This document shows positions 1 to 11,929 of a stretch of DNA of 64,000 bases, piece by piece. This DNA is from Larix kaempferi. Taxonomy: Eukaryota; Streptophyta; Pinopsida; Pinales; Pinaceae. The stretch is from assembly GCA_027924585.1 (NCBI GenBank), contig BSBM01000917.1:8857501-8921500 (forward strand), written 5' to 3'. Made by a program: the position numbers and the translations under genes. The notes beneath the pieces are model-generated. The model did not search any database, had not been told where the DNA came from, and saw only the letters and a program-made list of their open reading frames with translations. Positions within the stretch are counted from its first letter, which is position 1. Each line of letters opens with the position of its first letter.

Positions 1-1919
1 CATTTATGAAATAAAACACATTTTCTAAAAACTCGTGTTTTTTAAGAAATCATGTAAACCTTCTAGAAGCTGTGATTTTAAAAAACGGGGGAAGTAAGGT
101 TTTCTTATTTCCGGACACATGCGCAAACTATAAAAAGTCGTTATGAGATAGAATGTGCATACTTTGTAGATTCCATTTATGAAATAAAACACATTTTCTA
201 AAAACTCGTGTTTTTTAATAAATCATGAAAACCTTCTAGAAGCTGTGATTTTAAAAAACGGGGGAAGTAAGCTTTTCTTATTTCCGGACGAATGCGCAAA
301 CTATAGAAAGTCGTTATGACATAGAATGTGCATACTTTGTTGATTCCATTTATGAAATAAAACACATTTTCTAAAAACTCGTGTTTTTTAAGAAATCATG
401 TAAACGTTCTAGAAGCTGTGATTTTAAAAAACGGTGGAAGTAAGCTTTTCTTATTTCCGGACGCATGCGCAAACTATAGAAAGTTGTTATGACATAGAAT
501 GTGCATACTTTGTAGATTGCATTTATGAAATAAAACACATTTTCTAAAAACTCGTGTTTTTTACGAAATCATGTAAATCTTCTAGAAGCTGTGATTTTAA
601 AAAAAGGTGGAAGTAAACTTTTCTTATTTCCGGATGCATGCGCAAACTATAGAAAGTCATTATGACGTAGAATGTGCTTACTTTGTAGATTCCATTTATG
701 AAATAAAACACATTTTCTAACTCGTGTTTTTTAAGAAATCATGTAAACCTTCTAGAAGCTGTGATTTTAAAAAACGGTGGAAGTAAGCTTTTCTTATTTC
801 CCGACGCATGCGCAAACTATAGAAAGTCGTTATGACGTAGAAAGTGCATACTTTTTTTATTCCATTTATGAAATAAAACACATTTTCTAAAAACTCATGT
901 TTTTTAAGAAATCATGTAAACCTTCTAGAATCTATGATTTTAAAAAACGGGGGATGTAAGCTTTTCTTATTTCCAAACGCATGCTCAAACTATAGAAAGT
1001 CGTTATGACGTAGAATGTACATACTTTGTTGATTCTATATATGAAATAAAACACATTTTCTAAAAACTCGTGTTTTTTAATAAATCATGTAAACCTTCTA
1101 GAAGCTGTGATTTTAAAAAACGGGGGAAGTAAGCTTTTCTTATTTCCGGACGTATGCGCAAACTATAGAAAGTCGTTATGACATAGAATGTGCATACTTT
1201 GTAGATTCCATTTATGAAATAAAACACATTTTCTAAAAACTCATGTTTTTTAATAAATCATGTAAACCTTCTAGAAAGCTGTGATTTTAAAAAACGGGGG
1301 AAGTAAGCTTTTCTTATTTCCGGACGAATGCAAAAACTATAGAAAGTCGTTATGACGTAGAATGTGCATACTTTTTTGATTCCATTTATGAAATAAAACA
1401 CATTTTCTAAAAACTCGTGTTTTTTAAGAAATCATGTAAACCTTCTAGAAGATGTGATTTTAAAAAACGGGGGAAGTAAGGTTTTCTTATTTCCCGACAC
1501 ATGCGCAAACCATAAAAATTCGTTATGAGATAGAATGTGCATACTTTGTAGATTCCATTTATGAAATAAAACACATTTTCTAAAAACTCGTGTTTTTTAA
1601 TAAATCATGAAAACCTTCTAGAAGCTGTGATTTTAAAAAACGGTGGAAGTAAACTTTTCTTATTTCCGGACGCATGCGCAAACTATAGAAAGTCGTTATG
1701 ACGTAGAATGTGCATACTTTGTAGATTCCATTTATGAAATAAAACACATTTTCTTAATACTCGTGTTTTTTACGAAATCATGTAAACCTTCTAGAAGCTG
1801 TGATTTTAAAAAACGGTGGAAGTAAGCTTTTCTTATTTCCGGATGCATGCGCAAACTATAGAAAGTTGTTCTGACGTAGAATGTGCATACTTTGTTGATT
1901 CCATTTATGAAATAAAACA
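1..1919 (+). repeat. Satellite flank block F, left of duplication A1
   Basis: About eleven monomers precede the large duplication. Positions from about 150 to 1490 match 44067-45407, right of duplication A2, at a constant offset of 43917. Anchors are GATTGC at 515 and 44432, and the 3-bp deletion TTTCTAACTCG at 717 and 44634. The block also resembles about 17463-18400 inside A1. Related monomer cassettes therefore bracket the A1/A2 pair. Nothing but satellite is present. Confidence 0.8.
693..862 (+). repeat. 170-bp deletion monomer (representative)
   Basis: The A5 tract after TTTTCT is shortened to two A (TTTTCTAACTCGTG), making a 170-bp monomer: the phase marker steps from 693 to 863. The same 3-bp deletion starts at 717, 16970, 22330, 37546, 42906 and 44634, always with GTGCTTACTTTGTAGATT just upstream. 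This indicates one mutational origin followed by spread. Confidence 0.85.
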
Positions 1920-3950
1920 CATTTTCTAAAAACTCGTGTTTTTTAAGAAATCATGTAAACCTTCTAGAAGCTGTGATTTTAAAAAACGGGGGAAGTAAGC
2001 TTTTCTTATTTCTGGACGCATGCGCAAACTATAGAAAGTCGTTATGACGTAGAATGTGCATACTTTGTAGATTCCATTTATGAAATAAAACATATTTTTT
2101 AAAAACTCGTGTTTTTTACGAAATCATGTAAACCTTCTAGAAGCTGTGATTTTAAAAAACCGTGGAAGTAAGCTTTTCTTATTTCCGGACGAATGCCCAA
2201 ACTATAGAAAGTCGTTATGACGTAGAATTTGCGTACTTTGTTGATTCCATTTATGAAATAAAACACATTTTCTAAAAACTCGTTTTTTTTACGAAATCAT
2301 GTAAACCTTCTAGAAGCTGTGATTTTAAAAAACGAGGGAAGTAAGCTTTTCTTATTTCCAAACGCATGCGCAAACAATAGAAATTCGTTATGACGTAGAA
2401 TGTGCATACTTTGTTGATTCCATTTATGAAATAAAACACATTTTCTAAAAACTCGTGTTTTTTAAGAAATCATGTAAACCTTCTAGAAGCTGTGATTTTA
2501 AAAAACGGGGGAAGTAAGCTTTTCTTATTTCCGGACGCGTGCGCAAACTATAGAAAGTCATTATGACGTAGAATGTGTATACTTTGTTGATCCCATTTAT
2601 GAAATAAAACACATTTTCTAAAAACTCGTGTTTTTTACGAAATCATGTAAACCTTCTAGAAGCTGTGATTTTAAAAAACGGTGGAAGTAAACTTTTCTTA
2701 TTTCAGGATGCACGTGCAAACTACAGAAAGTCATTATGACGTAGAATGTGCATACTTTGTAGATTCCATTTATGAAATCAAACACATTTTCTAAATACTC
2801 GTGTTTTTTACGAAATCATGTAAACCTTCTAGAAGCTGTGATTTTAAAAAACCATGGAAGTAAGCTTTTGTTACTTCCGGACGCGTGCGCAAACTATAGA
2901 AAGTCGTTATGATGTAGAATGTGCATACTTTGTTGATTCCATTTATGAAATAAAACACATTTTCTAAAAACTCGTGTTTTTTAAGAAATCATGTAAACCT
3001 TCTGGAAGCTGTGATTTTAAAAAACGGGGGAAGTAAACTTTTCTTATTTCCGGACGCATGCGCAAACTATAGAAAGTCGTTATGACGTAGAATGTGCATA
3101 CTTTGTAGATTCCATTTATGAAATAAAACATATTTTCTAAAAACTCATGTTTTTTACGAAATCATGTAAACGTTCTAGAAGCTATGATTTTAAAAAACGG
3201 TGGAAGTAAACTTTTCTTATTTCCGGACGCATGCGCAAACTATAGAAAGTCGTTATGACGTAGAATGTGCATACTTTGTAGATTCCATTTATGAAATAAA
3301 ACACATTTTCTTAATACTCGTGTTTTTTACGAATTTATGTAAACCTTCCAGAAGCTGTGATTTTAAAAAACGGTGGAAGTAAGCTTTTCTTATTTCCGGA
3401 TACATGCGCAAACTATAGAAAGTTGTTATGACGTAGAATATGCATACTTTGTTGATTCCATTTATGAAATAAAACACATTTTCTAAAAACTCGTGTTTTT
3501 TAAGAAATCATGTAAACCTTCTAGAAGCTGTGATTTTAAAAAACGGGGGAAGTAAGCTTTTCTTATTTCTGGACGCATGCGCAAACTATAGAAAGTCGTT
3601 ATGACGTAGAATGTGCATACTTTGTAGATTCCATTTATGAAATAAAACATATTTTCTAAAAACTCGTGTTTTTTACGAAATCATGTAAACCTTCTAGAAG
3701 CTGTGATTTTAAAAAACCATGGAAGTAAGCTTTTCTTATTTCCGGACGAATGCCCAAACTATAGAAAGTCGTTATGACGTAGAATGTGCGTACTTTGTTG
3801 ATTCCATTTATGAAATAAAACACATTTTCTAAAAACTCGTGTTTTTTACGAAATCATGTAAACCTTCTAGAAGCTGTGATTTGAAAAAACGGGGGAAGTA
3901 AGCTTTTCTTATTTCCAAACGCATGCGCAGACGTAGAAATTCGTTATGAC
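1630..3950 (+). repeat. Nine-monomer repeat pair (offset 1557 bp)
   Basis: Positions about 1630-2400 correspond to about 3190-3950 at an offset of 1557 = 9 x 173. Shared rare variants are CATTTTCTTAATACTCG, ACGAATGCCCAAAC and TGCGTACTTTG. The copies differ at several bases, for example AAACCGTGG against AAACCATGG and CATATTTTTT against CATATTTTCT, so this duplication is older than A1/A2. The part right of 1920 recurs in A2 (about 23533-25560). Confidence 0.8.
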
Positions 3951-3956
3951 GTAGAA
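3930..3956 (+). repeat. Chimeric monomer with repeated GACGTAGAA
   Basis: The usual GCAAACTATAGAA is replaced by GCAGACGTAGAA. GACGTAGAA then appears at 3930-3938 and, in its normal place, at 3948-3956. It looks like a short local template switch between two nearby parts of the monomer. The same lesion is in A2 near 25543. Confidence 0.75.
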
Positions 3957-3984
3957 TGTGCATACTTTGTAGATTCTATTTATG

Positions 3985-4480
3985 AAATAAAACACATTTT
4001 CTAAAAACTCATGTTTTTTAATAAATCATGTAAACCTTCTAGAAAGCTGTGATTTTAAAAAACGGGGGAAGTAAGCTTTTCTTATTTCCGGACGAATTCA
4101 AAAACTATAGAAAGTCGTTATGACGTAGAATGTGCATACTTTTTTGATTCCATTTATGAAATAAAACACATTTTCTAAAAACTCGTGTTTTTTAAGAAAT
4201 CATGTAAACCTTCTAGAAGCTGTGATTTTAAAAAACGGGGGAAGTAAGGTTTTCTTATTTCCGGACACATGCGCAAACTATAAAAAGTCGTTATGAGATA
4301 GAATGTGCATACTTTGTAGATTCCATTTATGAAATAAAACACATTTTCTAAAAACTCGTGTTTTTTAATAAATCATGAAAACCTTCTAGAAGCCGTGATT
4401 TTAAAAAACGGGGGAAGTAAGCTTTTCTTATTTCCGGACGAATGCGCAAACTATAGAAAGTCGTTATGACGTAGAATGTG
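3985..4480 (+). repeat. Three-monomer cassette Q (representative)
   Basis: Three successive monomers carry linked rare variants. The first has TTTAATAAATC with a 1-bp longer CTAGAAAGCTG and ATGCAAAAAC. The second has AAGGTTTTC, GGACACATGCG, CTATAAAAAG and TTATGAGATAG. The third has ATAAATCATGAAAACC and GACGAATGCGC. Starts of the CTAGAAAGCTG marker are about 1271, 4039, 17351, 22884, 25652, 37927, 43460 and 45187. The last copy is eroded after AAGGTTTTC. A partial cassette begins the window, and weaker relatives lie near 47400-48000, 52850 and 58200-58650. Its dispersed but ordered recurrence marks an old higher-order unit. Confidence 0.85.
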
Positions 4481-4651
4481 CATACTTTGTTGATTCCATT
4501 TATGAAATAAAACACATTTTCTAAAAACTCGTCTTTTTTAAGAAATCATGTAAACCTTCTAGAAGCTGTGATTTTAAAAAACGGGGGAAGTAAGCTTTTC
4601 TTATTTCCGGACGCGTGCGCAAACTATAGAAAGTCATTATGATGTAGAATT

Positions 4652-7600
4652 TGCATACTTTGTTGATCCCATTTATGAAATAAAACACATTTTCTAAAAA
4701 CTCGTGTTTTTTACGAAATCATGTAAACCTTCTAGAAGCTGTGATTTTAAAAAATGGTGGAAGTAAACTTTTCTTATTTCTGGATGCACTTGCAAACTAT
4801 AGAAAGTCATTATGACGTAGAATGTGCTTACTTTGTAGATTCCATTTATGAAATAAAACACATTTTCTAAATACTCGATTTTTTTACGAAATCATGTAAA
4901 CCTTCTAGAAGCTGTGATTTTAAAAAACGGGGGAAGTAAGCTTTTGTTATTTCCGGACGCATGCGCAAACTATAGAAAGTCGTTATGACGTAGAATGTGC
5001 ATACTTTGTTGATTCCATTTATGAAATAAAACACATTTTCTAAAAACTCGTGTTTTTTAAGAAATCATGTAAACCTTCTGGAAGCTGTGATTTTAAAAAA
5101 CGGGGGAAGTAAACTTTTGTTATTTCCGGACGCATGCGCAAACTATAGAAAGTCGTTATGACGTAGAATGTGCATACTTTGTAGATTCCATTTATGAAAT
5201 AAAACATATTTTCTAAAAACTCATGTTTTTTACGAAATCATGTAAACGTTCTAGAAGCTATGATTTTAAAAAACGGTGGAAGTAAACTTTTCTTATTTCC
5301 GGACGCATGCGCAAACTATAGAAAGTCGTTATGACGTAGAATGTGCGTACTTTGTTGATTCCATTTATGAAATAAAACACATTTTCTAAAAACTCGTGTT
5401 TTTTACGAAATCATGTAAACCTTCTAGAAGCTGTGATTTGAAAAAACGGGGGAAGTAAGCTTTTCTTATTTCCAAACGCATGCGCAATAAATAGAAATTC
5501 GTTATGACGTAGAATGTGCATACTTTGTTGATTCCATTTATGAAATAAAACACATTTTCTAAAAACTCGTGTTTTTTAAGAAATCATGTAAACCTTCTAG
5601 AAGCTGTGATTTTAAAAAACGGGGGAAGTAAGCTTTTCTTATTTCCGGAAGCGTGCGCAAACTATAGAAAGTCATTATGACGTAGAATGTGCATACTTTG
5701 TTGATCCCATTTATGAAATAAAACACATTTTCTAAAAACTCGTGTTTTTTACGAAATCATGTAAACCTTCTAGAAGCTGTGATTTTAAAAAATGGTGGAA
5801 GTAAACTTTTCTTATTTCTGGATGCACTTGCAAACTATAGAAAGTCATTATGACGTAGAATGTGCTTACTTTGTAGATTCCATTTATGAAATAAAACACA
5901 TTTTCTAAATACTCGATTTTTTTACGAAATCATGTAAACCTTCTAGAAGCTGTGATTTTAAAAAACGGGGGAAGTAAGCTTTTGTTATTTCCGGACGCAT
6001 GCGCAAACTATAGAAAGTCGTTATGACGTAGAATGTGCATACTTTGTTGATTCCATTTATGAAATAAAACACATTTTCTAAAAACTCGTGTTTTTTAAGA
6101 AATCATGTAAACCTTCTGGAAGCTGTGATTTTAAAAAACGGGGGAAGTAAACTTTTGTTATTTCCGGACGCATGCGCAAACTATAGAAAGTCGTTATGAC
6201 GTAGAATGTGCATACTTTGTAGATTCCATTTATGAAATAAAACATATTTTCTAAAAACTCATGTTTTTTACGAAATCATGTAAACGTTCTAGAAGCTATG
6301 ATTTTAAAAAACGGTGGAAGTAAACTTTTCTTATTTCCGGACGCATGCGCAAACTATAGAAAGTCGTTATGACGTAGAATGTGCGTACTTTGTTGATTCC
6401 ATTTATGAAATAAAACACATTTTCTAAAAACTCGTGTTTTTTACGAAATCATGTAAACCTTCTAGAAGCTGTGATTTGAAAAAACGGGGGAAGTAAGCTT
6501 TTCTTATTTCCAAACGCATGCGCAATAAATAGAAATTCGTTATGACGTAGAATGTGCATACTTTGTTGATTCCATTTATGAAATAAAACACATTTTCTAA
6601 AAACTCGTGTTTTTTAAGAAATCATGTAAACCTTCTAGAAGCTGTGATTTTAAAAAACGGGGGAAGTAAGCTTTTCTTATTTCCGGAAGCGTGCGCAAAC
6701 TATAGAAAGTCATTATGACGTAGAATGTGCATACTTTGTTGATCCCATTTATGAAATAAAACACATTTTCTAAAAACTCGTGTTTTTTACGAAATCATGT
6801 AAACCTTCTAGAAGCTGTGATTTTAAAAAATGGTGGAAGTAAACTTTTCTTATTTCTGGATGCACTTGCAAACTATAGAAAGTCATTATGACGTAGAATG
6901 TGCTTACTTTGTAGATTCCATTTATGAAATAAAACACATTTTCTAAATACTCGATTTTTTTACGAAATCATGTAAACCTTCTAGAAGCTGTGATTTTAAA
7001 AAACGGGGGAAGTAAGCTTTTGTTATTTCCGGACGCATGCGCAAACTATAGAAAGTCGTTATGACGTAGAATGTGCATACTTTGTTGATTCCATTTATGA
7101 AATAAAACACATTTTCTAAAAACTCGTGTTTTTTAAGAAATCATGTAAACCTTCTGGAAGCTGTGATTTTAAAAAACGGGGGAAGTAAACTTTTGTTATT
7201 TCCGGACGCATGCGCAAACTATAGAAAGTCGTTATGACGTAGAATGTGCATACTTTGTAGATTCCATTTATGAAATAAAACATATTTTCTAAAAACTCAT
7301 GTTTTTTACGAAATCATGTAAACGTTCTAGAAGCTATGATTTTAAAAAACGGTGGAAGTAAACTTTTCTTATTTCCGGACGCATGCGCAAACTATAGAAA
7401 GTCGTTATGACGTAGAATGTGCGTACTTTGTTGATTCCATTTATGAAATAAAACACATTTTCTAAAAACTCGTGTTTTTTACGAAATCATGTAAACCTTC
7501 TAGAAGCTGTGATTTGAAAAAACGGGGGAAGTAAGCTTTTCTTATTTCCAAACGCATGCGCAATAAATAGAAATTCGTTATGACGTAGAATGTGCATACT

Positions 7601-7903
7601 TTGTTGATTCCATTTATGAAATAAAACACATTTTCTAAAAACTCGTGTTTTTTAAGAAATCATGTAAACCTTCTAGAAGCTGTGATTTTAAAAAACGGGG
7701 GAAGTAAGCTTTTCTTATTTCCGGAAGCGTGCGCAAACTATAGAAAGTCATTATGACGTAGAATGTGCATACTTTGTTGATCCCATTTATGAAATAAAAC
7801 ACATTTTCTAAAAACTCGTGTTTTTTACGAAATCATGTAAACCTTCTAGAAGCTGTGATTTTAAAAAATGGTGGAAGTAAACTTTTCTTATTTCTGGATG
7901 CAC
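4652..7903 (+). repeat. Six-monomer (1038 bp) HOR, about 3.1 copies
   Basis: A unit of six monomers (6 x 173 = 1038 bp) repeats with no difference that I could see. The rare variant TTGATCCC marks each unit, with its GATCCC at 4665, 5703, 6741 and 7779, exactly 1038 bp apart. Other unit markers are ACTCGATTTTTTTACG, CTTTTGTTATTTCC, GTTCTAGAAGCTATG, CAATAAATAGAAATTCG and CCGGAAGCGTGCG. The left edge is 4652 (4651 T against 5689 G). The right edge is 7903 (CACGCG at 7901 against CACTTG in the earlier units). A relative with GATCCC at 2589 lies exactly two units upstream of 4665. Confidence 0.93.
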
Positions 7904-8299
7904 GCGCAAACTATAGAAAGTCATTATGACGTAGAATGTGCTTACTTTGTAGATTCCATTTATGAAATAAAACACATTTTCTAAATACTCGTGTTTTTTA
8001 CGAAATCATGTAAACCTTCTAGAAGCTGTGATTTTAAAAAACGGGGGAAGTAAGCTTTTGTTATTTCCGGACGCATGCGCAAACTATAGAAAGTCGTTAT
8101 GACGTAGAATGTGCATACTTTGTTGATTCCATTTATGAAATAAAACACATTTTCTAAAAACTCGTGTTTTTTAAGAAATCATGTAAACCTTCTGGAAGAT
8201 GTGATTTTAAAAAACGGGGGAAGTAAACTTTTCTTATTTCCGGACGCATGCGCAAACTATAGAAAGTCGTTATGACGTAGAATGTGCATACTTTGTAGA

Positions 8300-9015
8300 T
8301 TCCATTTATGAAATAAAACACATTTTCTAAAAACTCGTGTTTTTTAAGAAATCATGTAAACCTTCTGGAAGCTGTGATTTTAAAAAACGGGGGAAGTAAG
8401 CTTTTCTTATTTCCGGACGCATGCGCAAACTATAGAAATTCGTTATGACGTAGAATGTGCATACTTTGTAGATTCCATTATGAAATAAAACATATTTTCT
8501 AAAAACTCGTGTTTTTTACGAAATCATGTAAACGTTCTAGAAGCTATGATTTTAAAAAACAGTGGAAGTAAGCTTTTCTTATTTCTGGACGAATGCGCAA
8601 ACTATAGAAAGTCGTTATGACGTAGAATGTGCGTACTTTGTTGATTCAAATTTATGAAATAAAACACAGTTTCTAAAAACTCGTGTTTTTTACGAAATCA
8701 TATAAACCTTCTAGAAGCTGTGATTTTAAAAAACGGTGGAAGTAAAATTTTCTTATTTCCGGACGCATGCGCAAACTATAGAAAGTCATTATGACGTAGA
8801 ATGTGCATACTTTGTAGATTCCATTTATGAAATAAAACACATTTTCTAAAAACTCGTGTTTTTTACGAAATCATGTAAACCTTCTAGAAGCTGTGATTTT
8901 AAAAAACGGTGGAAGTAAACTTTTCTTATTTTCGGACACGTGCGCAAACTATAGAAAGTCGTTATGACGTAGAATGTGCATACTTTGTAGATTCCATTTA
9001 TGAAATAAAACACAT
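8300..9015 (+). repeat. Fourteen-monomer-offset repeat, copy 1
   Basis: This stretch matches about 10722-11439 at an offset of 2422 = 14 x 173. Shared rare features are a 1-bp shortened GATTCCATTATG (8471 and 10893), AACACAGTTTCT, AATCATATAAACC, AAGTAAAATTTTC and TTTTCGGACACGTGCG. Copy 1 has a private GATTCAAATTTATG near 8643. The homology fades near 9015 (CTAAATACTCATG against CTAAAAACTCATTTT). Confidence 0.8.
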
Positions 9016-10080
9016 TTTCTAAATACTCATGTTTTTTACGAAATCATGTAAACCTTCTAGAAGCTGTGATTTTAAAAAACGGGGGAAGAAAGCTTTTGTT
9101 ATTTCCGGACGCATGCGCAAACTATAGAAAGTCGTTATGACGTAGAATGTGCATACTTTGTTGATTCCATTTATGAAATAAAACACATTTTCTAAAAACT
9201 CGTGTTTTTTAAGAAATCATGTAAACCTTCTGGAAGATGTGATTTTAAAAAACGGGGGAAGTAAACTTTTCTTATTTCCGGACGCATGCGCAAACTATAG
9301 AAAGTCGTTATGACGTAGAATGTGCATACTTTGTAGATTCCATTTATGAAATAAAACATATTTTCTAAAAACTCATGTTTTTTACGAAATCATGTAAACG
9401 TTCTAGAAGCTATGATTTTAAAAAACGGTGGAAGTAAGCTTTTCTTATTTCCGGACGAATGCGCAAACTATAGAAAGTCGTTATGACGTAGAATGTGCGT
9501 ACTTTGTTGATTCCATTTATGAAATAAAACACATTTTCTAAAAACTCGTGTTTTTTACGAAATCATATAAACCTTCTAGAAGTTGTGATTTTAAAAAACG
9601 GTGGAAGTAAACTTTTCTTATTTCCGGACGCATGCGCAAACTATAGAAAGTCATTATGACGTAGAATGTGCATACTTTGTTGATTCCATTTATGAAATAA
9701 AACACATTTTCTAAAAACTCGTGTTTTTTACGAAATCATGTAAACCTTCTAGAAGCTGTGATTTTAAAAAATGGTGGAAGTAAACTTTTCTTATTTTCAG
9801 ACACGTGCGCAAACTATAGAAAGTCGTTATGACATAGAATGTGCATACTTTGTAGATTCCATTAATGAAATAAAACAATTTTTCTAAAAACTCATTTTTT
9901 TTACGAAATCATGTAAACCTTCTAGAAGCTGTGATTTTAAAAAACGAGGGAAGTAAGCTTTTCTTATTTCCAAACGCATGCGCAATATATAGAAAGTCGT
10001 TATGACGTAGAATGTGCTTACTTTGTAGATTCCATTTATGAAATAAAACACATTTTCTAAAAACTCATGTTTTTTACGAA

Positions 10081-10770
10081 ATCATGTAAACCTTCTAGAA
10101 GCTGTGATTTTAAAAAACGATGGAAGTAAGCTTTTGTTATTTCCGGACGCATGCGCAAACTATAGAAAGTCGTTATGATGTAGAATGTGCATACTCTGTT
10201 GATTCCATTTATGAAATAAAACACATTTTCTAAAAACTCATGTTTTTTAAGAAATCATGTAAACCTTCTAGAAGCTGTGATTTTAAAAAATGGGGGATGT
10301 AAGCTTTTCTTATTTCCGGATGAATGCTCAAACTATAGAAAGTCGTTATGACATAGAATGTGCATACTTTGTTGATTCCATTTATGAAATAAAACACATT
10401 TTCTAAAAACTCGTGTTTTTTAAGAAATCATGTAAACCTTCTAGAAGCTGTGATTTTAAAAAACAGGGGAAGTAAGCTTTTCTTATTTCTGGACGCATGC
10501 GCAAACTATAGAAAGTCGTTATGACGTAGAATGTGCATACTTTGTAGATTCCATTTATGAAATAAAACATATTTTCTAAAAACTCGTGTTTTTTACGAAA
10601 TCATGTAAACCTTCTAGAAGCTGTGATTTTAAAAAACGATGGAAGTAAGCTTTTGTTATTTCCGGACGCATGCGCAAACTATAGAAAGTCGTTATGATGT
10701 AGAATGTGCATACTCTGTTGATTCCATTTATGAAATAAAACACATTTTCTAAAAACTCGTGTTTTTTAAG
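10081..10770 (+). repeat. Local trimer duplication (519 bp offset)
   Basis: A monomer with ACGATGGAAG, CTTTTGTTATT, TTATGATGTAG and ATACTCTGTTG occurs near 10118 and again near 10637, exactly 519 = 3 x 173 bp apart. The rare ACTCTGTTG makes shared descent likely. The same pair recurs in A2 near 30694 and 31213. Confidence 0.8.
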
Positions 10771-11439
10771 AAATCATGTAAACCTTCTGGAAGCTGTGAT
10801 TTTAAAAAACGGGGGAAGTAAGCTTTTCTTATTTCCGGACGCATGCGCAAACTATAGAAATTCGTTATGACGTAGAATGTGCATACTTCGTAGATTCCAT
10901 TATGAAATAAAACATATTTTCTAAAAACTCGTGTTTTTTACGAAATCATGTAAACGTTCTAGAAGCTATGATTTTAAAAAACGGTGGAAGTAAGATTTTC
11001 TTATTTCCGGACGAATGCGCAAACTATAGAAAGTCGTTATGACGTAGAATGTGCGTACTTTGTTGATTCCATTTATGAAATAAAACACAGTTTCTAAAAA
11101 CTCGTGTTTTTTACGAAATCATATAAACCTTCTAGAAGCTGTGATTTTAAAAAACGGTGGAAGTAAAATTTTCTTATTTCCGGACGCATGCGCAAACTAT
11201 AGAAAGTCATTATGACGTAGAATGTGCATACTTTGTAGATTCCATTTATGAAATAAAACACATTTTCTAAAAACTCGTGTTTTTTACGAAATCATGTAAA
11301 CCTTCTAGAAGCTGTGATTTTAAAAAACGGTGGAAGTAAGCTTTTCTTATTTTCGGACACGTGCGCAAACTATAGAAAGTCGTTATGACGTAGAATGTGC
11401 ATACTTTGTAGATTCCATTTATGAAATAAAACACATTTT
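10722..11439 (+). repeat. Fourteen-monomer-offset repeat, copy 2
   Basis: This is the partner of 8300-9015. It is distinguished by ATACTTCGTAGATT near 10886 and AAGTAAGATTTTC near 10992. Its A2 counterpart lies at about 31298-32015. Confidence 0.78.
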
Positions 11440-11929
11440 CTAAAAACTCATTTTTTTTACGAAATCATGTAAACCTTCTAGAAGTTGTGATTTTAAAAAA
11501 CGGTGGAAGTAAGCTTTTCTTATTTCCGGACGCATGCGCAAACTATAGAAAGTCGTTATGACGTAGAATGTGCATACTGTGTTGATTCCATTTATGAAAT
11601 AAAACACATTTTCTAAAAACTCGTGTTTTTTACGAAATCATGTAAACCTTCTAGAAGCTGTGATTTTAAAAAACGGTGGAAGTAAGCTTTTCTTATTTCC
11701 GGACACATGCGCAAACTATAGAAAGTCGTTATGACGTAGAATGTGCATACTTTGTTGATTCCATTTATGAAATAAAAAACATTTTCTAAAAACTCATGTT
11801 TTTTAACAAATCATGTAAACCTCCTAGAAGCTGTGATTTTAAAAAACGGGGGAAGTAAGCTTTTCTTATTTCCAAACGCATGCGCAAACTATAGAAAGTC
11901 GTTATGACGTAGAATGTGTATGCTTTGTT

